Below are positions 33,591 through 45,260 of a DNA stretch of 64,000 nucleotides, piece after piece. The notes below the pieces were generated by a model. That model was not told the origin of the DNA and ran no database searches. It was given only the letters and a program-made list of their open reading frames with translations. The DNA comes from Rhineura floridana (lineage: Eukaryota > Chordata > Lepidosauria > Squamata > Rhineuridae), in NCBI RefSeq assembly GCF_030035675.1, contig NC_084495.1, positions 12,245,001 to 12,309,000 on the forward strand, given 5' to 3'. How positions within the stretch are numbered: position 1 is the first letter of the stretch; each line of letters begins with the position of its first letter. The translations under genes were made by a program, and so were the position numbers.

Positions 33591-34541
33591 TCTGAACTGA
33601 AAGCACCACACAGCTTGTGCTCAGGGGCCACAGAATCACCACCATCGCTTGCACAGTTCTTTACTTCTTAGCCTAATCTACTCTTGTGCCATCACAAAAG
33701 TGCAGGCTGCAGGAGGCACTTCCTGTCAGTAAAGCAGCTGCAGCTTCCCTAGCTAAACGAGTATCGTGCAGCTTATGTTTGCCTCCATGTCTTTCCCTTT
33801 CTTTCTCTTTTGCACGAACACACATTCTGTCCTAGGACTGCAGAAAGTGCTTTAAGAACTTATCCAAAGATTGGCTTGGAGTTCATTATTAGTAAACAGA
33901 TGATACATAATATTCGTAAGTTACTATACCACAGTCTGATCCAGCAAGGAGGCCCTGACTCTCTTACATTGTATCTTGAAGTATTTATTTTTTTCTCCCT
34001 ATGACAAGCAGTGTGGGCTGCCATACAGTCACAGACCTACAAACCACTGGGTTGCTTCAAGGAGTATCCTTGCACCTATATGGGACATGCACCTATATAA
34101 ACTGGCAACATGGCCCATGCACAAACCAGAGCTGACAGGTGAAGTCATGGCACACAAGCACAAACTCTTCGTGCATGAAAACGGAGCATAACCTGAGCAG
34201 TAGGTCCACACAGTTATACACTTAGGACCAGGGTACACAAAACTGCTATAGTACAAAAGCCACCCCAGGTGATACCCCTTGCAGCAAGCCATGTGTGCGT
34301 GAGCTGGCTTGCCACATGCACCGAGATACTTTATCTATGCCACTGCAGCCAGGTCTGTTCAGCGAACCAGCACAAAGAAATACCTTGCTAAGTGGGGAAG
34401 GCCATAGTGGTGAGCAATTTAAAACAGCCTCTCTATGGTTATATTATTTTGAGTACCCCACTCCCTTCTAGTGTATCTCTGGAGTTCATCTTAAAGGGAA
34501 AACTTACACGTATGCCAATTACAAGGTTTCCTAATGCTTAC

Positions 34542-34598
34542 CTTTTGCACAAGGCTACACCAATTATCAAAGTCCTTTTCTTCTTTACAAAAGAACCC
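34542..34598 (-). CDS. ATG4A: ATG4A exon (FFCKEEKDFDNWC)
   Basis: The acceptor CCTTCACAG precedes it and AAAG/GTAAGC follows. The 57-bp exon encodes GFFCKEEKDFDNWCSLVQK, a strongly conserved ATG4 motif. Confidence 0.95.
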
Positions 34599-35057
34599 CT
34601 GTGAAGGTGCAGGAATATTTTAAGTGAGATATAATTTTTGGACCAAAATTACCCATTCATAACACTGATGCAGGGAAGAGTGAAATCCAACTATCCATAT
34701 ATTGCTTTTCAAGGTATCTTGAATGGAGATTATCATCCTTGCTCCTTCCCAACAATAAAGTTGGCTGGTCATGCAAGCCCCTCACTAACAGTCATAAAGT
34801 GGTACAGCACAGACACCAGTTGACCGTCTCAGTGAGAACAAGGCCAAAATCACATTAATACTTAAGGCTAAATCAGAATGCAAAATGTATTGTACTCCAG
34901 ACACCAGTATAGTGCGATTAGCTGCCTGTGCATGAGAAGAAAGCAGTATCCAAACTCCCCAACTGCGGAGAAAGGAAGAGACCAAAGTGCAGAGACAGGA
35001 TCATAGGGGTGCAACTGTGATGTGGGACAGGCCTCATCCAGACCTGCAAACACTTAC

Positions 35058-35203
35058 TAAGGCTACAGAAGGATCGAGATTCATTATCTTCATCCGATGC
35101 GGTGCTTGCTGCCAATGGAAGCTATGGTCATCTACCATGCCGTGTTCTTCAGAATCTACAAAAATCTGAGTAGTGTGAGGGTCCAAGTAGATCAACTCAT
35201 TTC
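35058..35203 (-). CDS. ATG4A: ATG4A exon with catalytic Asp-Pro-His
   Basis: The acceptor CTACCCAG precedes it and CTTA/GTAAGT follows. It encodes GNELIYLDPHTTQIFVDSEE and HRMKIMNLDPSVAL. The DPH motif supplies the Asp and His of the Cys-Asp-His catalytic site of C54 peptidases. The intact motif argues for a working enzyme. Confidence 0.96.
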
Positions 35204-35446
35204 CTGGGTAGGTAAAAACAGGAGTGGCGTGTTAGAAACGGGTATAACTGAAAACCCTTCAGTCTGGTGCTGCATGTGGAGATCAACCACAGGTGGCTGA
35301 ACTAGGGTGGAGGAGACAGTGGACTGAGAAGAAGAAAAAGAAGAGGCCAAGTAGAGGAAGCAGGAGCGTAGAAATATAGGAAGTGACTGTGATATCACAA
35401 GACTATGTAAATATAATATCCAGGTTCTGCTGCTGTTTATTGGTTA

Positions 35447-35805
35447 ATTTATTTATTTATTGTACTTATATACCGCCCCATAGCCGAAGCTCTCTGGGCG
35501 GTTTACAGTAACTAAAAACATTAAAATAAATATACAAATTTAAAAACACATATTTTAAAAACAATTTAAAACATATGCTAAAATGCCTGGGAGAAGAGGA
35601 AAGTCTTGACCTGGCGCCAAAAAGATAACAGTGTTGGCATCAGGTGCACCTCGTCAGGGAGATCATTCCATAATTTGGGGGCCACCACTGAGAAGACCCT
35701 CTCCCTTGTTGCCATCCTCCGAGCTTCCCTCGGAGTAGGCACCCAGAGGAGGGCCTTTGATCTTGAACGTAGTATCGGGAAAGGCGTTCCATCAGGTCCT
35801 TATTT
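35447..35805 (-). repeat. L2/CR1-clade LINE 3' region
   Basis: The sequence is close to that at 21.34-21.79 kb: a (TTTA)n-like tail, 'ATACCGCCCCATAGCCGAAGCTCTCTGGGCGG' and 'GGGAGAAGAGGAAAGTCTTGACCTGGC'. The right limit is approximate. Confidence 0.65.
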
Positions 35806-36499
35806 GGTAAGTGGGGAGGTAAAAGGGAATGTTAAGGAGTGCGTGTTTGGCATGAATGTTTCTGATTGGATGTTGGATTCTCTGGCTGGGAGGAGGGAAT
35901 GGGAGGGTTTGATTTTGAATATACAAGAGGCTGTGTCAGTTAAGTTACTTGGTTTTATTATGGGGATTGGACAGATTAGGAATTTGAGTAGAGGGTGGAG
36001 GTTTGTCTGAGGACAGAGATTTAGTTAGATAGCATAGTGCCATGTAGTAATATACTGCATACAGAGCTTAATTCCATCTTTAATGTTTTAAAATACTCAT
36101 ATGTAAATGATGAAGCATCATTTTGTTTATCTTGCTCCATAGTCATGCCTAAGCTTGGTTAGTGTCTACCAAATAACTATCAGTCAGGGAGGTGGTATAA
36201 CCACGAATGGTACTTAATTTAATACCCACAAACTTCAGAGTCTCTTACTGCATAATTTAAAGGTGTTACATTCTGAAACTGGTGGCAGCTTTAGACCATA
36301 AGGGCACCTCTTGAAGAAAAGGCTTGCTCACATACAACCTAGCAATAAATATAACCACAGTGGGCTTGGGGTATCCAGGATCATCCAGAGATAAGGGTGG
36401 GATACTACGGAGTGCCCAGGGTTGAGTAATAATAGTGCACATAAAGCTTGGGAGGTGCTGAATAGCCTCTGTACATGTGTAGAGGGTTGATTTTACAGC

Positions 36500-36738
36500 G
36501 TATAGAGGCCGACATCCCCCTCATCTGCTGCAGGAAGGCAGGGATAGGTGGGTGGGGACGTTACAGTGACTTTCTGCTGAATCACACCACTGATCCAGCT
36601 AGCTCACCATCACTTTCACTAGCAGGCAGCGGCTCTCTAGGGCTCCAGGCAGGGGTCTCTCCCAGCTCTGCCTGGAGATGCCAGGGGTTGAATCTGGGAC
36701 CTTCCTGCTTGCAAAGCAGCTGCTCGACCATTAAGAAG
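36500..36738 (-). repeat. tRNA-derived SINE
   Basis: The minus-strand head reads 'AATGGTCGAGCAGCTGCTTTGCAAGCAGGAAGGTCCCAGATTCAACCCCTGGCATCTCCAGG', with tRNA A-box and B-box patterns. It is the same family as 60.06-60.25 kb. Confidence 0.75.
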
Positions 36739-36744
36739 AGGTAG

Positions 36745-38160
36745 GCCGTCAAGAAAAGGAGGTAACTCTGTATCACTTGAGTAATAAGGGAGGGTTTGAC
36801 ATGCCAAATCTGCAACTATATTACAAAGCATCGCAGATTAAACAACTAGCTCAAAGGATTCGTTTTGATCTAAGTATACCTTGGATTTCAATGGAAATTA
36901 CTCCAGAAGTGAAATGCCCATGAACACGATCACTCCCTTTGTCGCCACTGGCTAAATGTGTTCTTTCCTCAATCACACACCCTTTCTTGAACGCCACCTT
37001 GAAAATCTGGACTCAACGGGTCTTGGCTGTCCCCTCTTCTTCTATTCCTAGATCACCCCAAATTTCATCGAATTGACAAATATAGGTAATTTGAAGGCTG
37101 GGAGCAGAGGGGATTGCTAATGATGAGAGATCTGTTTGATTGAGGACATCCTTTACAAATTTAATTAGAAAAACGTCTCTCTGGGTTAAGAGGCAACTGG
37201 TATAGAATCCTACAAGTATCCTCCTTTATAAACACAATTTACAAAGGAGAAGGTTTGCCAAGTTCTCTGACATCCTATGAAGCCCTGTGGAAACAGGGAA
37301 CTTCTAGCCAAAAAGGCGCTGTCTCTATAATTTATAGCCTCCTATTCAAATTTAAATATGGAAAAGAAAATCTGGCAAGTAAAGCTCAGGCTAAAGATCT
37401 GAGGAGGGAAATCACAGAAGAGGAATGGACTAATACAGTATATGGGTAGGCCCACACTCAAAAGCCACCTCAGCCCTCATCAAAGAAAATGCTTTGAAAG
37501 TTATACATCGGTGGCACCTCACTCCGATCAAAGTGAACTATATCAACTCCTCCCTCTCCCCTCTGTGCTGGAGAGGATGCCCGATCAGTGGCTCTTTCCT
37601 ATATCTATGGTGGGACTGTAATAAAGTGAGAACATTCTGGAGTTAGGTTTTTCACATTGCTAGTAAAGTTCTTAAAGCTACAATTATCCCGGATCTGGCC
37701 CTGGCACTTCTTTTCCTTTAAAAGGGGCTCCTTTGTTCCTAAAACTCAGCTGTCTCTCCTATCAAGATTCTTACTTGCAGCGAGGCTTGAAATAGCCAAA
37801 AATTGGAAGGGGGAAGAACATTTATTGATAAAAATTGGTTTTCCAGACTTTGGCAACTTGCACTAGATGAAAAATTAACTCAAGAGCGAAAAAAAGTTTG
37901 GGGGGGGGAACATCCTCCGATAAATTTACTCCAATATGGTGTCCCTTTTTATGTTATGCTATCGAAGATGGGGCAGAAGCAAGGCCACCCTCATCATTAA
38001 CTTCCTTTTGGTGGGATGTATACCCTGCTTTTTAATTCTATTATTCTGCTTTCTGGTATTCTTTCTATTTTGTATATAAAGCTTCTGTTGCTGGATGTAC
38101 TTTTTGTTTTATATAGAGTGACATATTTATTGTACTTTGATGGTTGTTTTGTTTGTTGTT
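36745..38160 (+). mobile_element. L1 LINE, truncated ORF2 3' part
   Basis: Conceptual translation in changing frames gives GGFDMPNLQLYYKASQIKQL, VIHRWHLTPIKVNYINSS and the terminal zinc-knuckle-like LCWRGCPISGSFLYLWWDC, the C-terminal region of an L1-clade ORF2. The fragment is 5'-truncated and carries several stops and frame changes. It sits at the end of the SINE described above. Confidence 0.8.
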
Positions 38161-39173
38161 ACATTTGCTAGAAATCTCAGCAAAACGCTATTCACACCCA
38201 CACAAAGGAGGGAACAATACAGAAGGAGCAAGGAGACCTTAGGTGCCTGCAGACAGGAGAGATGAGATGCTGTCATCAGTGAAAGGCAGAGGGGATGAGA
38301 CAGCCGCACAGGAGAAGCAGGGAGCCAAGGGATGGAAGGGGAAGCGGGGAGAGGGTGAGGAGTCAGGGAGTCCAAAGGCAATGGCACTGAGCTCAAGCAT
38401 AACAGTCTGAAGGCAAGATCGATGAAAGAGCCAGAAGCCGGAAGGAATGAGGAGCAGAGAAAAGAAAGTGGCCAAAGATGGGCTGGGGGGGGGAACCTCA
38501 CGCAGGGCCAAAGGACAGGAGGGGGGGCTGCATACTGCTGGCAGGAAGGAAAGTAAGAGGGCCTTAAAGAGGGTGCGTGCTAGAACGCTCATCACGCTTA
38601 CAGACTAAACGGACAAAGCAAACAAGGAGTGGAGGGACAAGGTAGCGGAGGGAGATGCAGTCCTTCAGTGCTGAGCTGTAAGACTGAGCCAGGTTAATCA
38701 TCCATTGCTGGCGTTTTTGCTTGAATAGCAGTTGGTGGCTCCCGTCCCTTTGCCTGATCGATGAGCTGGATGGTCCTTGCCCCCTTGATTCTCTGGTCCC
38801 AGGGCAACAGACACTTGGGAGCTGAGCGTTCTTTCAGGCAAGATGTGGGGGGCGGGGAAGGCAAGCTTCCTGCCACAGCTGCTCCTTCTTTGGCCAACAG
38901 ATGGAGCCAGGTTGGTCTCCCCATTGCCATAATGCTCTTCCTGTGAGACAAAGGGTGCAACCTCTCAATGGCCCTTGGTCTCCTGGCCAGCGATGGAAAC
39001 CTTTTAGCTCTGCAGCCTTTTAACTCTGCAGCAAAGCACTGCGGTGTACAATGCATTATGAAGCAGTTTGCCTCCTATTCTCATGTCCAGTTACATTACT
39101 TAACAATTTCAGCTTTAACAGAATTCTTCAAAAACAGAGCTATTTCTTTAGTATTCCAATTGATTTTCCTTAC
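38161..39173. other. ATG4A intron, nothing recognised
   Basis: A stretch rich in GGAAGG/GAGGGG (38.2-38.7 kb) gives long open frames on the minus strand through low complexity. No conserved gene is seen. Confidence 0.4.
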
Positions 39174-39252
39174 CTAAGAATCCTATAAAGTAGTAGGCAT
39201 TATTTGGTTTTCCTCCTAAAGCTCCCAAAGATTGCGGCATCTTAAAACACTC
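39174..39252 (-). CDS. ATG4A: ATG4A exon (ECFKMPQSLGALGGKP)
   Basis: The acceptor CAATATGTAG precedes it and CTTAG/GTAAGG follows. It encodes ECFKMPQSLGALGGKPNNAY, then YFIGFL. Confidence 0.96.
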
Positions 39253-39587
39253 CTACATATTGAAAGAAGAAAAGATTTATGGCATTTATATTCCACCTTT
39301 CTCCATGATAGAACTCAAGGCAGCATAGATGGAGCCTCCAGGCACTGACCAGACCCAGAGCTCTTTAGCTTGAGCTACATCATGTGCCTTCAGACCATAC
39401 TTATGGACTGATGTGCACTGGTTATTAAAAAGTTGCACTACCATTCAAAACATTTCCAAACACACCAGTCAAGCCGACCAGCTCAACCACAGCAACTGTA
39501 AGAGAAATGGACTGCCTTCAAGACGATCCCGACTTACAGCTACCTAAAGCCAGTTGCCCCCAGCTGGTAGTTGTAAGAGAACTGTAC

Positions 39588-39775
39588 CTTAAAAGCATCA
39601 ACATAAACCGGATTGATGTGGTTTATCCCCAAGCGAAGAGGTACGATCAGCAGCAGAGGCTTCCAACCACAGCAGAACCCTGCTGGGCTCTTGTTTCGGC
39701 TGAGCACGCTCCTGTGTGATAGTGGGCTGCAGTGGGAACTGGGCCAGGTCTGAGAAGGGAACTGACACATCTTCT
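39588..39775 (-). CDS. ATG4A: ATG4A exon (variable linker plus WKPLLLIVPLRLGIN)
   Basis: The acceptor TTGTTTCCCAG precedes it and TAAG/GTACAG follows. The first half, KKMCQFPSQTWPSSHCSPLS, is a fast-changing linker between the halves of the protease; the second, GWKPLLLIVPLRLGINHINP with VYVDAFK, is nearly invariant. The linker resembles the bird form more than the human one as I recall them, consistent with a sauropsid. Confidence 0.95.
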
Positions 39776-41131
39776 CTGGGAAACAAGAAACAACAAAACC
39801 TAATTGTCCATTCGCTTACTGATATGTCCCTGGCTTAATATGAGAGAGAGTATATGCGTGCATGTGTACATTTTGCACCAGTTGCAGTTCCGGACCAACC
39901 TCAAGGGTAGCCCCACATAGTGTAATCCAGCCTGGAAGTTACCAGTGCATGGACTACAGTGGTCTTAGGACTGATGTCTTCAGATCCATGTCAACATCTG
40001 TTCTGAAATGAATTGTTGTTAGGTGCCAAGTCCATTTCATCCCTAAGCACTCACTGGCTTGCAAAAGGCACTGGGCATAGACATATTCAGTCAATGCTGA
40101 AAAATGACCTTACAGATATTAAGCTTCATGTCAATAAACAATTGAAGCACCACCAAGAGTTAATCTATGCCACCATCACTGGATAAAAATGGTGAATGCC
40201 TCCAGTTATCCTTAACTACCAAATCAGACATGGACTCCAGAGGGGTTTGTGCTATTAAAGCCAACTAAATCATACAGATATGCTACTTAAATGGATCCTT
40301 GGCCTGGATCAGTTATGCCTACAAGCAATCAACCTGTTCTGGGCAGTGCTCTTCCTACTTTTGAAAACTCTACTGCAGGCAAGCAGGGGAATTGTCTGGG
40401 GAGTATCAAGGCCCTGTTATAGCTTAGGAGATTCTCCTGTTATTCTCAAAGCATGCAGGAAGGGCACACCAGACATGCAATTTGCCCACATCCTGCAACA
40501 GACCAAATACCTGTTGACCAGAGTGCCACTGGAATGCTGCAACCAAGCAGCACGGGGGCTTAACCTTAAACTTAGCCCTTTGGAATAATCCCTCATATTT
40601 CTTGCGTAATGTTAAAAGGCAATCCCCTAAAGCCCCAAAGTGTGCCAGCTTCTGCACTGGAACTGCATCCAGTGTCCTTCCTTTGTAAGAAATGACACAA
40701 GGGCCAAGTCTGCTGAGAATTCCTGCCACAGGCTGGCTGTGGTACGTCAGTCAAAAACTGGGCACTGTGCACATGCTCTCAAAGGCACGACAACATAGAC
40801 TTCAGTCTGGCACTACTTTTTGACAACAGTAAGTCCCAGGTGAAATCATTTACCTGCATAGTTGTGGCAGCATCAGGAATTCTAGTCTGCATTCCTGCAC
40901 GGCCAGATAAATTGAACAGCACCTGGAGACAAGCTACCGGAGGCTTAAATGGCAATTCTCATGTGGTATGCTTGGGAGACTAAAGCTAGCTGTCCTTTAA
41001 CTGTCCAAACACACTATTATTGATCATCATATTTTCCCAGGAATCAAAATCAGACTGGAGCTAAATCCCAATTCACTTTAAGGCCCCGGTAGGTCAGAAA
41101 CTCTGTTAAACAGCTAATGCTTATCACTTAC
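39776..41131. other. ATG4A intron, nothing recognised
   Basis: No gene or clear repeat was recognised. Confidence 0.35.
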
Positions 41132-41211
41132 TGATATCTTCAATGACGACTGTGTTGTCCATAGACACATAAACAGCTAAGGAATTCCATTCATCAAATA
41201 GTGCAAGTTTC
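41132..41211 (-). CDS. ATG4A: ATG4A exon (LALFDEWNSLAVYVSMDN)
   Basis: The acceptor TCCCCCTAG precedes it and ATCA/GTAAGT follows. It encodes KLALFDEWNSLAVYVSMDNT, then VVIEDI. Confidence 0.96.
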
Positions 41212-42069
41212 CTAGGGGGAAGAAGACCGTCATCAGTCCAAATTTCCTGCCACTCAGAGGCCAAAGTTCTGCCTTCAGTATGATTAGAGGACTCTTAAAT
41301 AAAGAAGCCACTGTAGCTGGGGGTGGGGCAAGGTTCCCTTTTCTACATCCCGCCACTTATCCAACCCATTTTTTATATATATTACTCCTATTGTTATGTT
41401 TAAGAGAGCCCATTTTACAAACGCATGGATAAGGTTACACACAGAAGGATGTTCAATCCCACTCCCGTGCCTCAGAGGTCCTCAGTGGGAACTGCCAACT
41501 GCCAGCAACGGAAGGCTTGCTCCCATCAAGTCCCTTGCCAGAGAAGTCATCCCTGGGCCCTAGTGGCTTAGCAGGCAGAGTCCAAAAGTCAACACAAAGG
41601 AAGGCCAAGGATGAGGGCAGAAAATGCCACCTGAATAATTCAGGCACCCTAAAGACACCATGCGTGATACCAGACTTGAATGTGATTTTTATTCTAAGAA
41701 TACTTTAAGAGCCTCTCAAGGATATAAAGTTGGACACAAGCTTTATAAACATAACCAACAAATGTTGTTAGGAATATGCCTGTACCAAAGCTGCGAGGGG
41801 GTGGGAGGAGACAAAACCAGAAGAGAAAGCTTATTCTTGCATGTGCTAATCTGGATCCCTTATTTCTGAGATTCAAATCATTAAGCTGTTGGGTTTTGTG
41901 GGGTTTTTTTTACAGAGAATATTGTGAAGATGCAAATTGCAATGTTAAATTAAGAGACGGGCAGTTTACATATGGTATTGTTATTATGCCACTTTGCCAG
42001 TACTCGGCTGCCACTATTGGCCTTCCCCAGGTGTGGTCACATTTCATATTGTTAGTTAATTGCTTATGT

Positions 42070-42204
42070 CAGGTGTGGGGAACCTCTGACCCTCCAGATG
42101 CTGCTGAACTACAACCCCCATCAGCCTCAGCAAGCATGGCCAATAGCCAGGGATGTTAGTTGTAGTCCAGCAACATCTGGACAGCCAGAGGTTCCCCACA
42201 CCTG
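42070..42204. repeat. hAT-type MITE, family A reference copy, with 8-bp TSD
   Basis: This 135-bp element has terminal inverted repeats CAGGTGTGGGGAACCTCTG and CAGAGGTTCCCCACACCTG, flanked by exact 8-bp repeats GCTTATGT (42062-42069 and 42205-42212). The whole sequence is a near-palindrome. It is the best copy of a family seen at least eleven times in this window. Confidence 0.92.
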
Positions 42205-43453
42205 GCTTATGTGGAAGAGAGATGCTGTTTTTCCAGATCAATATTACTTAGTGTAGGATTTTCACTCCAGGCTTAGAACCTCTGGATTTGAAACTGTTCT
42301 TACTCAACAGGTCCCCCTACTTTTAGAGCAGCAATGTAATTTAGTGCTTCAAGCAATGACAGATAAATGATACAACACAGGAACAATACAGGAGCGTGAT
42401 CCAGTATTTCCAAATATGGCACTGCTTCAAAATCCAGCCAGAGGTCAGAACAGTAAGTTGTGATGCTAACTAGAAGCATTTTTTCTAGGGGTGTGATGCC
42501 TCCCCTGTTCTGCCACAGGGATCAGTTTGCTAACCTACTGATTGATTCGCACATCAGATAGGTCAAAGATTAGAGGTGAAAAGCCTATGGAGGACAGCCA
42601 ATGCCATGCAATGGTTTGTGTACCAGAACTGGACTGGGGAGACCTGGACTAATCACACTAAGCCATGTAGCTCACTGAGTAACCTTTGGCCAGTCGCTGT
42701 TTCTAAGCCTAACCTGCCCCAGAAAAATATTTTGGGTAAAATGGATAACTATGGACTGTGCTGGAAGGGCATCAGAGGCTCAGTTTGCTCATCCACAATC
42801 TGATATATGCCATCATCTGCTAACAATGCCTTTCTGTCCTCTATAAGGGGCCACAAGTCAGCCTCTATGCAAAGACTAAATGGACACAAAAATGACCCCA
42901 AAAATGGGAGACTGCAGTGTGAAGTAGCTGGACAGCAAGATTGTTTAAGACTCAGTCAAGATCAAAAGTTCTCTATCCCACCGCAGGTGTTAACATTGCA
43001 AAAATGGAAAGTTACTAACTGCTGCAGTGAATGATCACTGTGCTTATTTCATATATATTAGAACGTTACATAGAATGGCCACAGATGGTTTCTTTCGCAC
43101 TTTATGGCCTTGGGGGCCCATTATTTACCTTTTTCTCCCTACACCCACGTACACCACAACTGAAGATAGCATCTGATGAAATGGGCTCTAATCCACATAA
43201 GGTCATGCCACAATAGCTCAGTTAATTTTTAAGGTGTCACAAGGTTCATTATTAATAATGATAATAACAATCATCATCTCCACGGAGAACCTTCATGGTG
43301 TGAAAGTGGGCTGCTGTAGTGGAGAATCAATGCTAAGTGGGTGAGACTGACCTGTGTTTGCACCCCTTCTATCCATAAGACTGAGGTCTTCCTCGCTACA
43401 ATTGACCACGTACAAATTCCACACAACATATACACGCTTGCTTGCTTGCTTAC

Positions 43454-43526
43454 TTGAGCACTTGGGCAACAGTATTTGGTCCAAACCATTCCCCAATAGA
43501 CTTCCCTTCACCAACACCCATCTGTG
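43454..43526 (-). CDS. ATG4A: ATG4A exon (QMGVGEGKSIGEWFGPNT)
   Basis: The acceptor ATCCACACAG precedes it and TCAA/GTAAGC follows. It encodes QMGVGEGKSIGEWFGPNTVA, then QVL, a conserved ATG4 block near the substrate groove. Confidence 0.96.
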
Positions 43527-44204
43527 CTGTGTGGATTACAAACAGAAAGAGAGACACAGAAAAATACGAAGCATCAGGAGACTGCCTGTATCAGCCTTTG
43601 AAGATTGCATTGCATGCATTCCAAAGCCATTAGAAACTGGACTACCTTCACACAAAGGAGCTGGAAGCTTGTTCTGTATCAAGGGCCACACGGGAATGTT
43701 ATCATAGAGATTTTCAGCTAAAGTACTATTTTACACTTCATTTTAGTCAAACATATTTAAAGTGACTATCTGAACGATATCAACTGTTTTAATATAGTTG
43801 CTTCCTTCCTCTTAAAACAAGTTCAGCACAGCACATGTCTTGTTTCTGTTCTTTGGGCTGACTGCAGGTGTTGCCACCACTCACCATATGCTCAGAGGCA
43901 GATTTTACCAAATTCTTCAAAGCTCCACAGCAAGTGGATTGGACTGTGAAAGACCAACCCAAATTGTGTTTGCATTTTGACAAATTTGTAGGGCAGTCCA
44001 ATATGTCAGAGAGGAGGTCAGGTCTCCTGCTCCCCTGGTGCATTCACTATAACTGCCCAATTTCCCTGCTTTTAAAAGTTTGATAGAAATATCTGTTGGC
44101 TATAGGTACATTCTTAAACTGCAAGGTTTTTTGCCTATAAGTGAATTTCTCTGCTTTTTAATCCAGGAAGTAAGAAATGAGATCCTGTGCAAGTTTGCTG
44201 AGGA

Positions 44205-45260
44205 TTGATCATTTGCATGCTTATTGAGTTCAGCGTGATTTACTCCCCTGCAATCATGCTTAGGTGAAACTGACCACAGGGGATGGGGATGGGAGCAGGC
44301 AGAAGGGGGAGGAGGAGGGAAGGTTTGATCATTTGCATGTTTATTGAATTCAGTGGGGTTTACTCCCGTGCAATCATGCTTAGGATAGGTAAAACTGACC
44401 ATGGGGAGGAAAGTCTGGAGTGAGCAGGGGAGGAGAAAGAAGGAAGAGGGAAAGAGAGGAAGAAGGGAGGAGGAAGAGAGAGGAGAGGGGAGAGGGGAAG
44501 GAGGGGAAAGGCAGGTCTGATTATTTTCATGAGTTCAATGGGATTTACTACTGTGCAATCATGGCTAGGATACGTAAAACTGACCATGGAGAAGGAGGAG
44601 GGGAGAGTAGAGGGAAGGAAGAAGGGGGAGAGGGGAGCAGAAGGAGTAGGAGGGGGAGGGAGGGGATTGGAAGGGGAGGGGGAGGGGTGAAGGAAGGGCA
44701 AGGGAAGGGGCAAAAGGGAGGTGATGGGAGGGAGGAGGAGGGCAGATTTGATCATATGCATACTTATTGAGTTCAATAGGATTTACTCTGTGCAATCATT
44801 CTAAAAAATGAAATGGACTGCCTATGAATAGGGTTTTCATGGTAAATGGTATTCAGAGGGGGTTTACCACTGCCTTCCTCTGAGGTTGAGAGGCAATGAC
44901 TGGCCCAAGGTCACTCAGCGTGCTTCATGGCTGTGGGGGGATTTGAACCCTGGTCTCCCAGGTCATAGTCCTAGGATAGGTAAAACTGACCATGGGGGAG
45001 GGGAGGAAGAGGAGGAGGGGATTGGAAAGGGATGGGGAGGGGAAGAGAGGGGTGAAAGAAGTGAGAGGGGAGGGGCAAGAGGGAGGGGATAGGAGGGGAG
45101 GGCAGGTTTGATCCTTTGCATGCATTTTGAGTTCAGTGGATTTACTCCTGTACAATGCTGCTTAGGAAGGGGAAACTGACCTGGGGGAGGGGCAGGCAGG
45201 GGAGGAGGAGGGCAGAAAGGGGAGGGAGGAGGGGGAGGAAATTAGATAGGTGGGCACTGG
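44205..45260. repeat. Purine-rich tandem array with a SINE inside
   Basis: About five or six units of uneven length (about 120-240 bp) each carry 'TTTGATCATTTGCATGCTTATTGAGTTCAGTGGGATTTACTCC', 'TGCAATCATGCTTAGGATAGG' and 'TAAAACTGACCATGGGG', followed by a G/A-only run. The longest purine runs are at about 44400-44515, 44590-44745 and 44995-45110. A SINE (44815-44970, minus) splits one unit. Long open frames here are artefacts of low complexity. Confidence 0.85.
44815..44970 (-). repeat. tRNA-derived SINE inside the tandem array
   Basis: 'GAATAGGGTTTTCATGGTAAATGGTATTCAGAGGGGGTTTACCACTGCC' followed by 'GGATTTGAACCCTGGTCTCCCAGGTCATAGTCC' is the reverse complement of the SINE family at 7.1 and 16.7 kb. 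Confidence 0.8.

Noticed and set aside
38127-38595. Two overlapping minus-strand frames rich in Leu, Ser and Pro
   Set aside because: Composition reflects a G/A-rich plus strand; no recognisable protein, and they overlap each other in different frames.
44360-45155. Long Pro/Leu-rich and Glu/Arg-rich open frames
   Set aside because: Low-complexity purine tract read in different frames; no codon constraint.
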